Positions 49,267 to 57,847 of a DNA stretch of 64,000 nucleotides are shown here, in pieces (position 1 is the first letter of the stretch; every line of letters begins with the position of its first letter). Location of the stretch: contig NZ_BCQS01000031.1 in the NCBI RefSeq assembly GCF_001552195.1, positions 28,648 through 92,647 of the forward strand, given 5' to 3'. The notes under the pieces were generated by a model. That model made no database searches. It worked only from the letters and a program-made list of their open reading frames with translations, and had not been told where the DNA came from. The position numbers and the translations under genes are program-made. Origin of the DNA: Actinomadura latina NBRC 106108. Its GTDB lineage: Bacteria > Actinomycetota > Actinomycetes > Streptosporangiales > Streptosporangiaceae.

Positions 49267-50678
49267 GACGCACTTCCCTTCGTGGTCCGCGTTGTCCGCG
49301 TGGTCGAGAGCAGGCGCGTGGTGGAGCGCCCTTCCAGCAGGGGCAGCAGGACGATCTCGCCGTTGTGGGCCCGGACCGTGTCGGCCTCGGGCAGCGTGGT
49401 CCCGGCGTAGTCGGCGCCCTTCACCCACACGTCGGGGCGCAGCCGCTCCAGCAGCGGCGCCGGGGTGTCGTCGTCGAACACCACCGCGGCGTCGACGTCG
49501 CTGAGCGCCTCCAGCACCCGCACGCGGTCGGCGGCGGGCGTCACCGGGCGGGTCGGCCCCTTGCGCCGCCGGATGGACGCGTCGGAGTTGACGCAGACGA
49601 TCAGGCAGTCGCCGAGCCGCCGCGCCTGCTGCAGCAGGCTCACGTGCCCGGCGTGCAGGAGGTCGAAGCAGCCGCCGGTCGCCACCACCGTCCCGCCCGC
49701 GCGCCGGGTCCGCTCGACGATGTCCCAGGCGTCCTCCCCGCGCTCGGGGACGAGCCGGGCGGTGCCGGTCTCGGCGAGCTGCGCCGACAGCGCCGCGGCG
49801 GCCCCGGCGCGGACGAACTCCGACGCCTGGTGGACGCCCTCGGTGACGGCCGCGGTGAGCGCCGCGCCGTCGGCGAGCGCGCCGACCGCGCCGGCGGCGA
49901 AGCTGTCGCCCGCGCCGCACGAGTCGCCCCGCGCCGGCTCGGCGGGCGCGAGGAACGGCGCCTCGGACCCGCCGCACAGCAGCGCGCCCTCGGCGCCGAG
50001 CGTGATCGCGACGCCCTCGATGCCCCAGGCGCGGCCGAGGTGCCGGCCGCGCCGGCCGGCGGCCGACAGCCCGAACCCGCTGATGTCGGCGCCGTCGGCG
50101 GCGGCGAGGCGGGCGGCCTCCTGCTCGTTCGGGGTCAGCAGCCGGACCCCGGGGACGGGCGGCTCGCCGCGCGGATGCGGATCCCACACGACGGGCACGC
50201 TCGCGGGCAGCTCCCCGAGCAGGGAGCGGACGGCGCGGTGCCGGGTGACGCCGCGGCCGTAGTCGGAGACCAGCACGGCGCCGGCCCCCGCGATGGCGTC
50301 GGTGACGCGCGGACCGACGGGCCCGTCGAGGGCCCGCCCTTCCCCGGCGTCCAGGCGCGCCACCGACTGTCCTCCGGAGCGGATGCGCAGCTTGCAGGGG
50401 GTGCCGCCGTGCAGGTGGAACGCGGCCACCTCCAGGTGCTTCTCCAGCATCGCGCGCAGCCGCCGGCCCGGCTCGTCGTCGGCGAGCGCGGTGACGAGCA
50501 CCACCTCGCGCCCGGCCGCCGCCGCCAGCAGTGCCGCGAGGCCCGCGCCGCCGGGGCGGGGCCGCTCCTCGGCCTGCTCGACGACGGGGACGGGCGCGTC
50601 CGGGCACAGCCGGCTGCTGGTGCCGACGATGTCGATGTCGAGCAGGACGTCGCCGACCACGACGAGCGGTGCGGTCAT
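49263..50678 (-). CDS. hldE: bifunctional heptose 7-phosphate kinase / heptose 1-phosphate adenylyltransferase
   Basis: A 471-residue HldE-type fusion. The N-terminal PfkB-like kinase (about 1-315) has a GGAGLAALLAAAAG substrate motif and RGDSCGAGDSFAAGAVG (catalytic Asp) near 255. The C-terminal nucleotidyltransferase (about 335-471) has GGCFDLLHAGHVSLL with the HxGH motif and the SIRRRKGPTRPV basic loop. It phosphorylates D-glycero-D-manno-heptose 7-phosphate and later adenylylates the 1-phosphate to ADP-heptose. With gmhA and the GmhB-like domain nearby, the pathway from sedoheptulose 7-phosphate is complete. Both ends overlap its neighbours by ATGA. Confidence 0.93.
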   Translation of the reverse strand: MTAPLVVVGDVLLDIDIVGTSSRLCPDAPVPVVEQAEERPRPGGAGLAALLAAAAGREVVLVTALADDEPGRRLRAMLEKHLEVAAFHLHGGTPCKLRIRSGGQSVARLDAGEGRALDGPVGPRVTDAIAGAGAVLVSDYGRGVTRHRAVRSLLGELPASVPVVWDPHPRGEPPVPGVRLLTPNEQEAARLAAADGADISGFGLSAAGRRGRHLGRAWGIEGVAITLGAEGALLCGGSEAPFLAPAEPARGDSCGAGDSFAAGAVGALADGAALTAAVTEGVHQASEFVRAGAAAALSAQLAETGTARLVPERGEDAWDIVERTRRAGGTVVATGGCFDLLHAGHVSLLQQARRLGDCLIVCVNSDASIRRRKGPTRPVTPAADRVRVLEALSDVDAAVVFDDDTPAPLLERLRPDVWVKGADYAGTTLPEADTVRAHNGEIVLLPLLEGRSTTRLLSTTRTTRTTKGSAS

Positions 50679-51274
50679 GTCACCCCCAGTGCTTCGTCGA
50701 CCACCCCGCACAGCAGGTGGATCGCGGCGAGGTGGATCTCCTGGACGGTCGAGGTGGTCCCGGCCGCCACGGTGATCGCGTCGTCGCACGCCTCGGCGAG
50801 CGGGTTCGGGCCCGGCCCGGTGACCGCCCAGGCCGCCAGCCCGATCCGCCGGGCGCGGTGCGCCGCCGCGATCACGTTGGGGCTGCGGCCGCTGGCCGAC
50901 AGGCACACCAGCACGTCCCCGGGACGGCCGTGCGCCTGGACCTGCCGCTCGAACACGGTGACCGGGCCGTAGTCGTTGCCGATCGCGGTGACCGAGGAGG
51001 TGTCGCCGTGCAGCGGGATCGCCGACAGCGGGCACCGCTCGCTCTCGAACCGGCCGACGAGCTCGGCGGTCAGGTGCTGCGCCTCGGCGGCGCTGCCGCC
51101 GTTGCCGCAGGCGAGCAGGCGCCCCCCGCCCTGCAGCACGCGGGCGAGGCGCCGGCCCCAGCCCTCGATCGTCGGAACCTGGTCGCGGAACCGCAGGGCC
51201 GCCTCGGCGAGCGCCTCCAGCCGCCGGTCGTGGACGGTGGACGTGCGGGTCCGGACACCGGTCTGCGCGGTCAT
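50675..51274 (-). CDS. gmhA: phosphoheptose isomerase
   Basis: A 199-residue SIS-domain protein. CGNGGSAAEAQHL (57-68) and LSASGRSPNVIAAA (about 124-137) are the sugar phosphate-binding motifs, and a late QEIHLAAIHLLCG helix carries conserved Gln/His residues of GmhA. It converts sedoheptulose 7-phosphate to D-glycero-D-manno-heptose 7-phosphate. It overlaps both neighbours by four bases. Confidence 0.92.
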   Translation of the reverse strand: MTAQTGVRTRTSTVHDRRLEALAEAALRFRDQVPTIEGWGRRLARVLQGGGRLLACGNGGSAAEAQHLTAELVGRFESERCPLSAIPLHGDTSSVTAIGNDYGPVTVFERQVQAHGRPGDVLVCLSASGRSPNVIAAAHRARRIGLAAWAVTGPGPNPLAEACDDAITVAAGTTSTVQEIHLAAIHLLCGVVDEALGVT

Positions 51275-52491
51275 GCGGCCACCTCGCTCAGCGCGGCGGC
51301 ATGCGCGTAGACCTCGGCGGTGCCGGCGGCCACGTGCGCCCACGAGTAGCGCTCGCGGGCCCGGCCGCCGGCCGCGGCCCCCATCGCCTCGCGCTTCGCG
51401 GGGTCGTCGAGCAGCGCCCGGATCGCGCCGGCCGCCGCCCCGGGGTCGCGCGGCGGGACGAGCGTCCCGGTGACGCCGTCCACGACCGTGTCGAGGTGCC
51501 CGCCGACGGCGCTCGCCACCACGGGCACGCCGCAGGCCATGGCCTCCAGCGGCACCATGCCGAACGGCTCGTACCAGGGGAGCGTGACGACGAGGCTCGC
51601 CGAGTGCAGTAGCGGCGGCACCTCGGCGCGGCCGAGCCGGCCGAGGAACTCGACCCGCCCGGAGACGCCGGCGTCCCGCGCGACCCGGCGCAGCCGGCGC
51701 ACCTCGGGGTCGGCGCCGAGGCCGCCGCGCGGCGGCCCGCCGGCGACGGCCAGTTCGGCGCCCGGCAGGTGCGCGAGCGCGCGGATGGCGGTGTCGACGC
51801 CCTTGCGCTCGACGAGCCTGGACAGCACCACGATGCGGTGCGGCCGCCCGTCCCCCGGCGCGGCGCGGCCGGCCGGGGCGAACAGGCTCAGGTCGACCCC
51901 GCACGGCACCACCCGGACGCGGTCGCGGGGGACGCCCATCGCCGCCAGCTCGGCGACCTCGTCGGAGCAGGTCGCGATGACGGTGTCGGCGCCGCGCCCG
52001 ATCGCGCGCTCCAGCCGGACGCGCGAGGCGGGGCTGGTGTCCTTGCCGCCCTGGTGGCGGCGCTTGACGGTGCCGAGCGCGTGGTAGGTCTGCACGACCG
52101 GCACGCGCCGCGCGCCCGCCGCCTGCGCGGCCTGGATCGCGGCGAGCCCGCTCATCCAGAAGTGGGCGTGCGCGACGTCGGGCGGGTCGGCGGCCCAGCG
52201 CCGCTCCAGGTACCTCCCGAAGTCGTGCATCCAGGGCAGCAGGTCGTCCTTGGCGATGTGCTCGGGCGGTCCCGCCGGGACGTGCTCGACGGTCACGCGG
52301 GGCGCCAGCCGCACCCGGACGGGCAGCACGGGGGCGTCGCGCCGCGTGTAGACGGTGACGTGGTTGCCCTGGCGGCCGAGCTCGGTGGCCAGTTCCGCGA
52401 CGAACACGTTCTGCCCGCCGCCGTCCGCCCCGCCCAGCCCTCCCTTGGCGGCGAGGGGGCTGGCGTGCTCGGAGATCATGGCTATTCTCAT
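51271..52491 (-). CDS. GT4 family glycosyltransferase
   Basis: A 406-residue retaining GT4 enzyme with two Rossmann-like domains. The N-terminal GGADGGGQNVFVAELATEL loop and PDVAHAHFWMSG motif, and the C-terminal VLSRLVERKGVDTAIRA and EPFGMVPLEAMACGVPVVAS donor-site motifs, are visible. It resembles MshA and sucrose-phosphate synthase-like enzymes. Its donor and acceptor are not known. It overlaps gmhA. Confidence 0.92.
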   Translation of the reverse strand: MRIAMISEHASPLAAKGGLGGADGGGQNVFVAELATELGRQGNHVTVYTRRDAPVLPVRVRLAPRVTVEHVPAGPPEHIAKDDLLPWMHDFGRYLERRWAADPPDVAHAHFWMSGLAAIQAAQAAGARRVPVVQTYHALGTVKRRHQGGKDTSPASRVRLERAIGRGADTVIATCSDEVAELAAMGVPRDRVRVVPCGVDLSLFAPAGRAAPGDGRPHRIVVLSRLVERKGVDTAIRALAHLPGAELAVAGGPPRGGLGADPEVRRLRRVARDAGVSGRVEFLGRLGRAEVPPLLHSASLVVTLPWYEPFGMVPLEAMACGVPVVASAVGGHLDTVVDGVTGTLVPPRDPGAAAGAIRALLDDPAKREAMGAAAGGRARERYSWAHVAAGTAEVYAHAAALSEVAA

Positions 52492-53483
52492 CGCGTTACC
52501 TCCTGGAGAGTTCGCCGCCAGTCGCGCAGGAAGCGCGGCAGCCCGTACCGGTCGACGGCGTGGGCCCGTGCCTCCTTGCCCATCTGGCGCGCACGCGGCG
52601 GGTCGGCGGCCAGGGTCCGCGCGGCGTCGGCCAGCGTGGCGACGCGCGTGGACAGCACCCCGGCCTCCGGCGGCACCGCCTCGACCGCCTCGGTGGTGGC
52701 GAGCGCCACCACCGGCAGGCCGAGCATCATGGCCTCGATCAGCGCGAGGCCGAGCGACGTCCACCGGTAGGGGTGGACGTAGACGCGGCGGCGGGCGAGT
52801 TCCTCGTGCATCCTCGCCTGCGGCAGGTCCTCGAAGGTCCACAGCGACTCGGGGGGGATGCCGAGCCGCTCGGGCGCCCCGGTGACGTTCATGCCGAACA
52901 GGTCGAGGGGGACGGCCGCCGCGAGTTCGGGGAGCAGGTCGGTGCCGGCGACGCGGCCGCGCCGCAGCGGGTCGTTGATGACGACGCCGGCGCGCGGCAT
53001 GTCGGCGGTGTACCGGTAGCCGGGGTCGACGATGCCGTGCTCGATGACGGTGGTCGGGGCGCGGCCGCAGTTCCAGAACAGCTGGTTGAAGTGGGTGACG
53101 TGCACGACGGGGATGTCGGAGCGGTCGTGCAGCAGGTGCCGGCTGTCGGGCACGACCTCCTCGGGGAGCCCGACGTCGGACGGGGTCCGGCGCGGCGTGT
53201 CGTGCTCGACGTAGACGGCGGGGACGTCGCGTCCGGGGCGCCTGCCGAGCCATTCCTCCGCCAGCAGCAGTTCATGGGGGCGCTGCAGGACGACCACGTC
53301 CACGTGCTCGTCGCGGAGCCGCTCCGGCGGCACTTCGACCGCGCGGCCGGGCCAGGCGAAGGTGTCGGGCCGCCCCTTGCCGTCCGGTCCGCGGCCGGGG
53401 GTGACGGGGACGAGCGTGGTCTGCGGGCCGTGGACGAACGACGTCGCCCACGAGCCGTGCACGTGCCACATCAGGACTCTCAT
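52488..53483 (-). CDS. glycosyltransferase (GT4-like)
   Basis: A 331-residue protein with the single-domain trace of a GT-B enzyme. VDVVVLQRPHELLLAEEWL and VYVEHDTPRR mark the N-terminal half, and VHPYRWTSLGLALIEAMMLGLPVVALA the donor site of the C-terminal half, ending in a Glu/Arg-rich tail. The specific sugar is unknown. It overlaps its neighbours by four bases on both sides. Confidence 0.88.
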   Translation of the reverse strand: MRVLMWHVHGSWATSFVHGPQTTLVPVTPGRGPDGKGRPDTFAWPGRAVEVPPERLRDEHVDVVVLQRPHELLLAEEWLGRRPGRDVPAVYVEHDTPRRTPSDVGLPEEVVPDSRHLLHDRSDIPVVHVTHFNQLFWNCGRAPTTVIEHGIVDPGYRYTADMPRAGVVINDPLRRGRVAGTDLLPELAAAVPLDLFGMNVTGAPERLGIPPESLWTFEDLPQARMHEELARRRVYVHPYRWTSLGLALIEAMMLGLPVVALATTEAVEAVPPEAGVLSTRVATLADAARTLAADPPRARQMGKEARAHAVDRYGLPRFLRDWRRTLQEVTR

Positions 53484-54490
53484 CGGGTGGGAACCTCCTC
53501 CACCGACGCCAGGATCTCCACGGCCGCGGCGACCTCGTCGGCGCTGACGGACGACAGGCAGGGGTGGCCGTCGACCGGGCACTCGCGGGCTCGGCTGTCC
53601 TTGCAGGGCGCCTGCTGGTCGCCGAGCAGCGCCAGCGGCACCCCGAACGGCGCCCACCGGGCGGCGGGCACGGTCGGCGCGAACAGCGACACGACCGGGG
53701 TGCCCACGGCCGCCGCGAGGTGCGCGGGGCCGGTGTTGCCGGCGACGACGGCGGACCCGCCCGCCAGCACCGACGCCAGCTCCGGCAGGGACGTGCGCCC
53801 GCCGAGGTCGAGGCCGTCCTCGCCGGCGACGAACGCGGTCAGCTCCTTCTCGTCCCCGTGGCCGGTGACGACCACGCGGTGCCCGGCCGCCCGCAGCAGC
53901 CGGACCGCCTCCGCGCAGCGTCCCGGCGGCCAGGCGCGCGCGGGCACGGACGTCCCCGGATGCACCACCACGTAGCCCGGCCGCCCGGTGAGGTGGTCGG
54001 TGTCCGGCAGCGGCTCGCGGACCCGCAGCCGGGTGTCGGCGGGAGAGGGGAACCCGGCGTCCTCGGCCAGCGCGAGCATGCGCAGCGGCTCGGGGACGTC
54101 GCTGTCGGGCCGGTGCCGCAGGTCGAGCAGCGACCCCGGGTAGTCCTCGCTGATGCCCCCGATCCACGGCGTCCCGGCGAGCCGGAGCAGCAGGGCGAGC
54201 GGCAGCGGCGACTGGTGGAACGAGGTGAGGATCAGCGCCCGGTCGAACCCGCGCAGCTCCCGGACGATCCGGTCGATCGCGGCCCGCTCGACGGGCACGT
54301 GGTCGGGGTCGATCCAGGGGGCGCGCCACTCGATGACGCGGTCCACGCCCGGCAGCATGTCGGCGGCGGCCCGGCCGCGGGGCCCGCACAGCAGCGCGAC
54401 CTCGCCGGCGCGTCCGGCGACCGCCCGCACGGCGGGCCCGGCGAGCAGCACGTCGCCGATGTTGTCCTGGCGTGCGACGAGGACTCTCAT
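53480..54490 (-). CDS. GT9 heptosyltransferase-like glycosyltransferase (first copy)
   Basis: A 336-residue GT9 protein. VARQDNIGDVLLAGPAVRAV and VHPGTSVPARAWPPGRCAE match the family, as do AGNTGPAHLAAAVGTPVVSLF and a late CxxxxCPVDGHPCLSSV Cys cluster. It likely transfers heptose from ADP-heptose. Together with the second GT9 gene it brackets the heptose-synthesis genes. It overlaps both neighbours (ATGA). Confidence 0.9.
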   Translation of the reverse strand: MRVLVARQDNIGDVLLAGPAVRAVAGRAGEVALLCGPRGRAAADMLPGVDRVIEWRAPWIDPDHVPVERAAIDRIVRELRGFDRALILTSFHQSPLPLALLLRLAGTPWIGGISEDYPGSLLDLRHRPDSDVPEPLRMLALAEDAGFPSPADTRLRVREPLPDTDHLTGRPGYVVVHPGTSVPARAWPPGRCAEAVRLLRAAGHRVVVTGHGDEKELTAFVAGEDGLDLGGRTSLPELASVLAGGSAVVAGNTGPAHLAAAVGTPVVSLFAPTVPAARWAPFGVPLALLGDQQAPCKDSRARECPVDGHPCLSSVSADEVAAAVEILASVEEVPTR

Positions 54491-55986
54491 GGCCGCCGCC
54501 TTCCGCCGAGGACCAGGTCGACGGCGGCGTCCAGCGTCGGCGCCGTCTCCGGCGCCCGCGCGATCTCCGCCGGCCGGGTCCGCCCGGTCGGCACGAGGAT
54601 GCCGCGCGCGCCCGCCGCGGCGGCGGCCTCGATGTCGCCGCCGATGTCGCCGATGACGGCGCAGTCGGACGGCAGGACGCCGAGCCGCTCCGCGGCCCGC
54701 TCGATCATGCCGGGCTCGGGTTTGCGGCACTCGCAGCCGTCGCCGTCGCCGTGCGGGCAGAACTCCCACACGTCGATCCGGCCGAGCATCTCCTCGACGC
54801 GGGCGTTGACGCGCCGCACGTCGCCGGTGCCGATGAGCCCCTTGGCGACCCCGGACTGGTTGGACACGACGCCGATGCGGACGCCGTGCCGGCGGAGCCG
54901 GTCGAGGGCGCGGCGCGCGCCCGGCATCGGCTCGACCCGCGCCGGGTCCCCGTTGTACGGGACGTCCCGGATGAGGGTGTCGTCGCGGTCGAACAGCACG
55001 ACGCGGGGCCCGCCCCAGTCCCGCGCCCGCCGGTGGGCGGCGAGGCCCCGGATCCGGTGCCAGATCGCGGCGGGCGGGATCGCGGCGCTGGTGGCCAGCA
55101 TCTTCGTCACCTCGCCGGGCGTCCTCGGGCCCGGCCGGATCCGCTCGTAGGCGAACCGCGCCGTCAGCGCGGCCCACGCGCCGCCGGCGGCCGCGGCGGC
55201 GCGGCGGCTCCTCGGAGCGGCCGCGAGCGCGGCGAGCCCGGCCGCGGTCGTGAGCGCGTGCCGGCCGAGGAGGCCGCGGCCCTCCCCGGCGCGGGCCCGC
55301 CAGGAGGGCCCGTGGACGCGCCACATGAGGATGTCGTCGGCGTTGCCGGCCTGCGCCCGCACCGACGCCCAGAACCCGGCGGGCCGGACGGGGTGCGTGA
55401 CGCGCCGGTCGCCGAGGACGAGGCCGTGCCCGGCGTTCAGCGCGCGCAGCGCCAGGTCGGCGTCCTCCCGGTAGGCGCGGCGGAACCGCTCGTCGAAGCC
55501 GCCCAGTTCGGCGAGGACGCCGCGCCGGTACGCCATGTCGGCGGTGATCCAGTCGGCGCCCGCGAGCCCGGCCGTGTTCCGCTCCCAGTCCGTCGGCGCC
55601 CGGCCGTCCGGTGCCGGGACGGTGACGCGGCCCTGCGACCCGCCGACCGAGGGCGGCAGGTCCGCCAGGTCGGCGGCCAGCCGGGCGGGCCAGCCGGGCT
55701 CGGGCTCGACGTCGTCGTCCAGGAACGCCACCCACTCGGTCGCGGCGGCGCGCCAGCCCGCGTTGCGCGCGGCGGCGGGCCCGCGGCCCCCGGACCTGAT
55801 CACCCGTATCTCCGGCCCGGCCGTCGCCGGCAGCGGCAGCGGCGCGCCGGGCGCGGGCCGGTCGTCCACCACGATGATCTCGTGCGGTCCCGGGCCGGGA
55901 TCGCCGTCCGGCCCGGCGAGCAGCGCGTGCAGCGTGACGCGCAGGCTCTCCCGGCCGACGGTCGGGATGACGACGGTGCAGCCCAT
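54487..55986 (-). CDS. GT2 glycosyltransferase fused to a GmhB-like heptose bisphosphate phosphatase
   Basis: A 499-residue two-domain protein. Residues 1-300 form a GT2 enzyme (VIPTVGRESLRVTLHALL, EWVAFLDDDVEPEP, FRRAYREDADLALRALN). After a linker, residues about 325-495 form a HAD-III phosphatase (LFDRDDTLIRDVPYNGDP, VVSNQSGVAKGL, then a CPHGDGDGCECRKPEPGM zinc loop) as in GmhB. The phosphatase should remove the 7-phosphate of heptose 1,7-bisphosphate between the two HldE steps. A GT2-GmhB fusion on one chain is uncommon. It overlaps the GT9 gene. Confidence 0.88.
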   Translation of the reverse strand: MGCTVVIPTVGRESLRVTLHALLAGPDGDPGPGPHEIIVVDDRPAPGAPLPLPATAGPEIRVIRSGGRGPAAARNAGWRAAATEWVAFLDDDVEPEPGWPARLAADLADLPPSVGGSQGRVTVPAPDGRAPTDWERNTAGLAGADWITADMAYRRGVLAELGGFDERFRRAYREDADLALRALNAGHGLVLGDRRVTHPVRPAGFWASVRAQAGNADDILMWRVHGPSWRARAGEGRGLLGRHALTTAAGLAALAAAPRSRRAAAAAGGAWAALTARFAYERIRPGPRTPGEVTKMLATSAAIPPAAIWHRIRGLAAHRRARDWGGPRVVLFDRDDTLIRDVPYNGDPARVEPMPGARRALDRLRRHGVRIGVVSNQSGVAKGLIGTGDVRRVNARVEEMLGRIDVWEFCPHGDGDGCECRKPEPGMIERAAERLGVLPSDCAVIGDIGGDIEAAAAAGARGILVPTGRTRPAEIARAPETAPTLDAAVDLVLGGRRRP

Positions 55987-57623
55987 CAGGCGTGCACCTC
56001 CCGGCGGCGCACCACGAACGGCCCGATGGCGAGCAGGTCGACCGGTGCGGAGCCGAAGCACTCCAGCGCGTCGCGCGGGTCGTCGACCATCGGGCGGCCG
56101 GCGGTGTTCAGGCTGGTGTTGACGAGGACGGGCAGCCCGGTCCGGCGGCGGAACTCCTCCAGCAGGCGCGCCACGAGCGGCTCGCCGCCGGCCGCGACCG
56201 TCTGGATGCGGGCGGTGCCGTCCACGTGCACGACGGCCGGGATCCGCTCGCGCCACTCCGGCCGGACCCGGTGCACGAACAGCATGTACGGGCTGGGGAT
56301 CGGGCCTTCGAAGATCTCGGCGGCGTGCTCCAGCGCCACCATCGGCGCGATCGGCCGGAACTGCTCGCGGCCCTTGACGTCGTTGAGCCGCTCCACGTTG
56401 CCGGCGTGGCCGGGGTGGGCGAGCAGGGAGCGGTGCCCCAGCGCGCGCGGCCCGAACTCCGAGCGGCCCTGGAACCACGCCACGATCTCGTTGCGGGCGA
56501 GCGCCTCGGCCACGGTGGCGGCCAGGTCGTCCGGCCGCTCGTAGGGGATCTTGGCGGTGCCGAGGCGCGCGGCGATCTCCCGGTCGTCCCACCGGCGGCC
56601 GAGGTCCGCGCCGGGCATGCCGGTCAGCGGGTCCCCGCCGTCCCGGGCCAGGTGGAGCGCGGCGCCGAGCGCGGTGCCGGCGTCGCCCGCCGCGGGCTGC
56701 ACCCACAGGTCGTCGTAGGGGCCGGCCTCGGCCAGCCGGGAGTTGGCGACGCAGTTGAGCGCGACGCCGCCGGCGAGCATCAGCCGGCGGGAACCGGTCT
56801 CGCCGTGCAGCCAGGCCGCCAGGTCCAGCAGCACTTCTTCGAGGCGGGCCTGGACGCTGGCGGCGAGGTCGGCGTGGTCGCGGGTCCACTCGCCGCCGGC
56901 CTTCCGCGCCTTGGCGAGCGAGCCCCAGTCGACGCCGGCGACCGCGAAGCCGCCGTCGCCGGTCGCGCGGATGTGCCCGCGCAGCTCGCCGAGGAAGCGC
57001 GGCTCCCCGTAGGACGCGAGCGCCATCACCTTGTACTCGTCGCTGGAGCGCAGGAACCCGAGGTGCTCGGTGAGGTCCTCGTACATGAGCCCGAGCGAGT
57101 GGGGGAGGCGCTGGGCGTGCAGCGGCGTCAGCAGTCCGTCCTGGTACGTCCCGGCCAGGTGCGAGTGCGACTCGCCCCGGCCGTCCAGGACGAGCACGTC
57201 GCCGTCGCCGGGTCCCGGCGCGGCCAGCGCGGCGGACGCGGCGTGCGCCACATGGTGGGGGACGAACCGGACGATCCCCGGGTCGAGCCCGGGCAGCGCG
57301 GTCGCGAGGAAGTTCGGGGCGCGCTGCGCGTACAGGGTGCGCAGCCGCTCCCACTGGGCGTCGTGCCCGTCGAGCCCCGGCTCGACGAGGGCGGGGTCGT
57401 AGGAGTAGGCGACGGCGTCGAGGTCGCCGGGCTCCAGCCCGGCCTCCTCGAGGCACCAGCGGGCGGCGTTCTCCGGCAGTTCCCAGCCGGAGAAGGCGAC
57501 CGGCCGCTTCCCGTGCTTGCGGCGGCTGAAGCGCTCCTCCTCCGCCGCCGCGACGACCCTGCCGTCCGCGACGAGCGCGGCGGCCGGGTCGTGAAAGATC
57601 GCGTTGATTCCGAGCACGCGCAT
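55986..57623 (-). CDS. carbamoyltransferase (NodU/TobZ family)
   Basis: A 545-residue protein from ATG 57623; an upstream in-frame start at 57680 would add a poorly conserved leader. The N-terminal Kae1-like domain has LGINAIFHDPAAALV, EEERFSRRKHGKR and VPHHVAHAASAAL; the C-terminal domain has WFQGRSEFGPRALGHRSLL. The family adds a carbamoyl group, from carbamoyl phosphate and ATP, to a sugar or antibiotic hydroxyl. It is the first gene of the operon, transcribed from the 57624-57847 region, so it may modify the heptose-containing glycan. Confidence 0.93.
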   Translation of the reverse strand: MRVLGINAIFHDPAAALVADGRVVAAAEEERFSRRKHGKRPVAFSGWELPENAARWCLEEAGLEPGDLDAVAYSYDPALVEPGLDGHDAQWERLRTLYAQRAPNFLATALPGLDPGIVRFVPHHVAHAASAALAAPGPGDGDVLVLDGRGESHSHLAGTYQDGLLTPLHAQRLPHSLGLMYEDLTEHLGFLRSSDEYKVMALASYGEPRFLGELRGHIRATGDGGFAVAGVDWGSLAKARKAGGEWTRDHADLAASVQARLEEVLLDLAAWLHGETGSRRLMLAGGVALNCVANSRLAEAGPYDDLWVQPAAGDAGTALGAALHLARDGGDPLTGMPGADLGRRWDDREIAARLGTAKIPYERPDDLAATVAEALARNEIVAWFQGRSEFGPRALGHRSLLAHPGHAGNVERLNDVKGREQFRPIAPMVALEHAAEIFEGPIPSPYMLFVHRVRPEWRERIPAVVHVDGTARIQTVAAGGEPLVARLLEEFRRRTGLPVLVNTSLNTAGRPMVDDPRDALECFGSAPVDLLAIGPFVVRRREVHA

Positions 57624-57706
57624 GTGAGCCCCGTTTCGGCGCAGGATTCGATGGCGTGCCGATGACGTCGTCTTAGACATCGGCTCTTGGCGGGTTCCGC
57701 CGGGAG

Positions 57707-57728
57707 CAAATCCCCTATAGGTGATTTG
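57707..57728. promoter_or_regulatory. 22-bp palindrome between carbamoyltransferase and GT2 genes
   Basis: CAAATCCCCTATAGGTGATTTG is a 22-base inverted repeat with 10 of 11 pairs matched, at 84-105 bases upstream of the carbamoyltransferase ATG. It is the AT-richest part of the 224-base divergent region and probably an operator or the core of the operon promoter. Confidence 0.6.
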
Positions 57729-57750
57729 GCATTGCCGATAGCGGTGGACC

Positions 57751-57772
57751 TAAACGCGAAGGTCGGGAAAGT
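57751..57772 (+). promoter_or_regulatory. motif shared with 45556-45577
   Basis: TAAACnnGAAGGTnnnnnAAGT lies 76 bases before the GT2 start and repeats, at identical spacing, the motif upstream of the pyruvyl transferase gene. Fifteen of 22 positions are identical. Confidence 0.45.
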
Positions 57773-57847
57773 CGCTGGTGAACTAAAGTGCCAGGTGGTG
57801 ACGGATGTGCGTACATAGAGGGTAGGAAGCCGGGTACGTGCGGGTTC

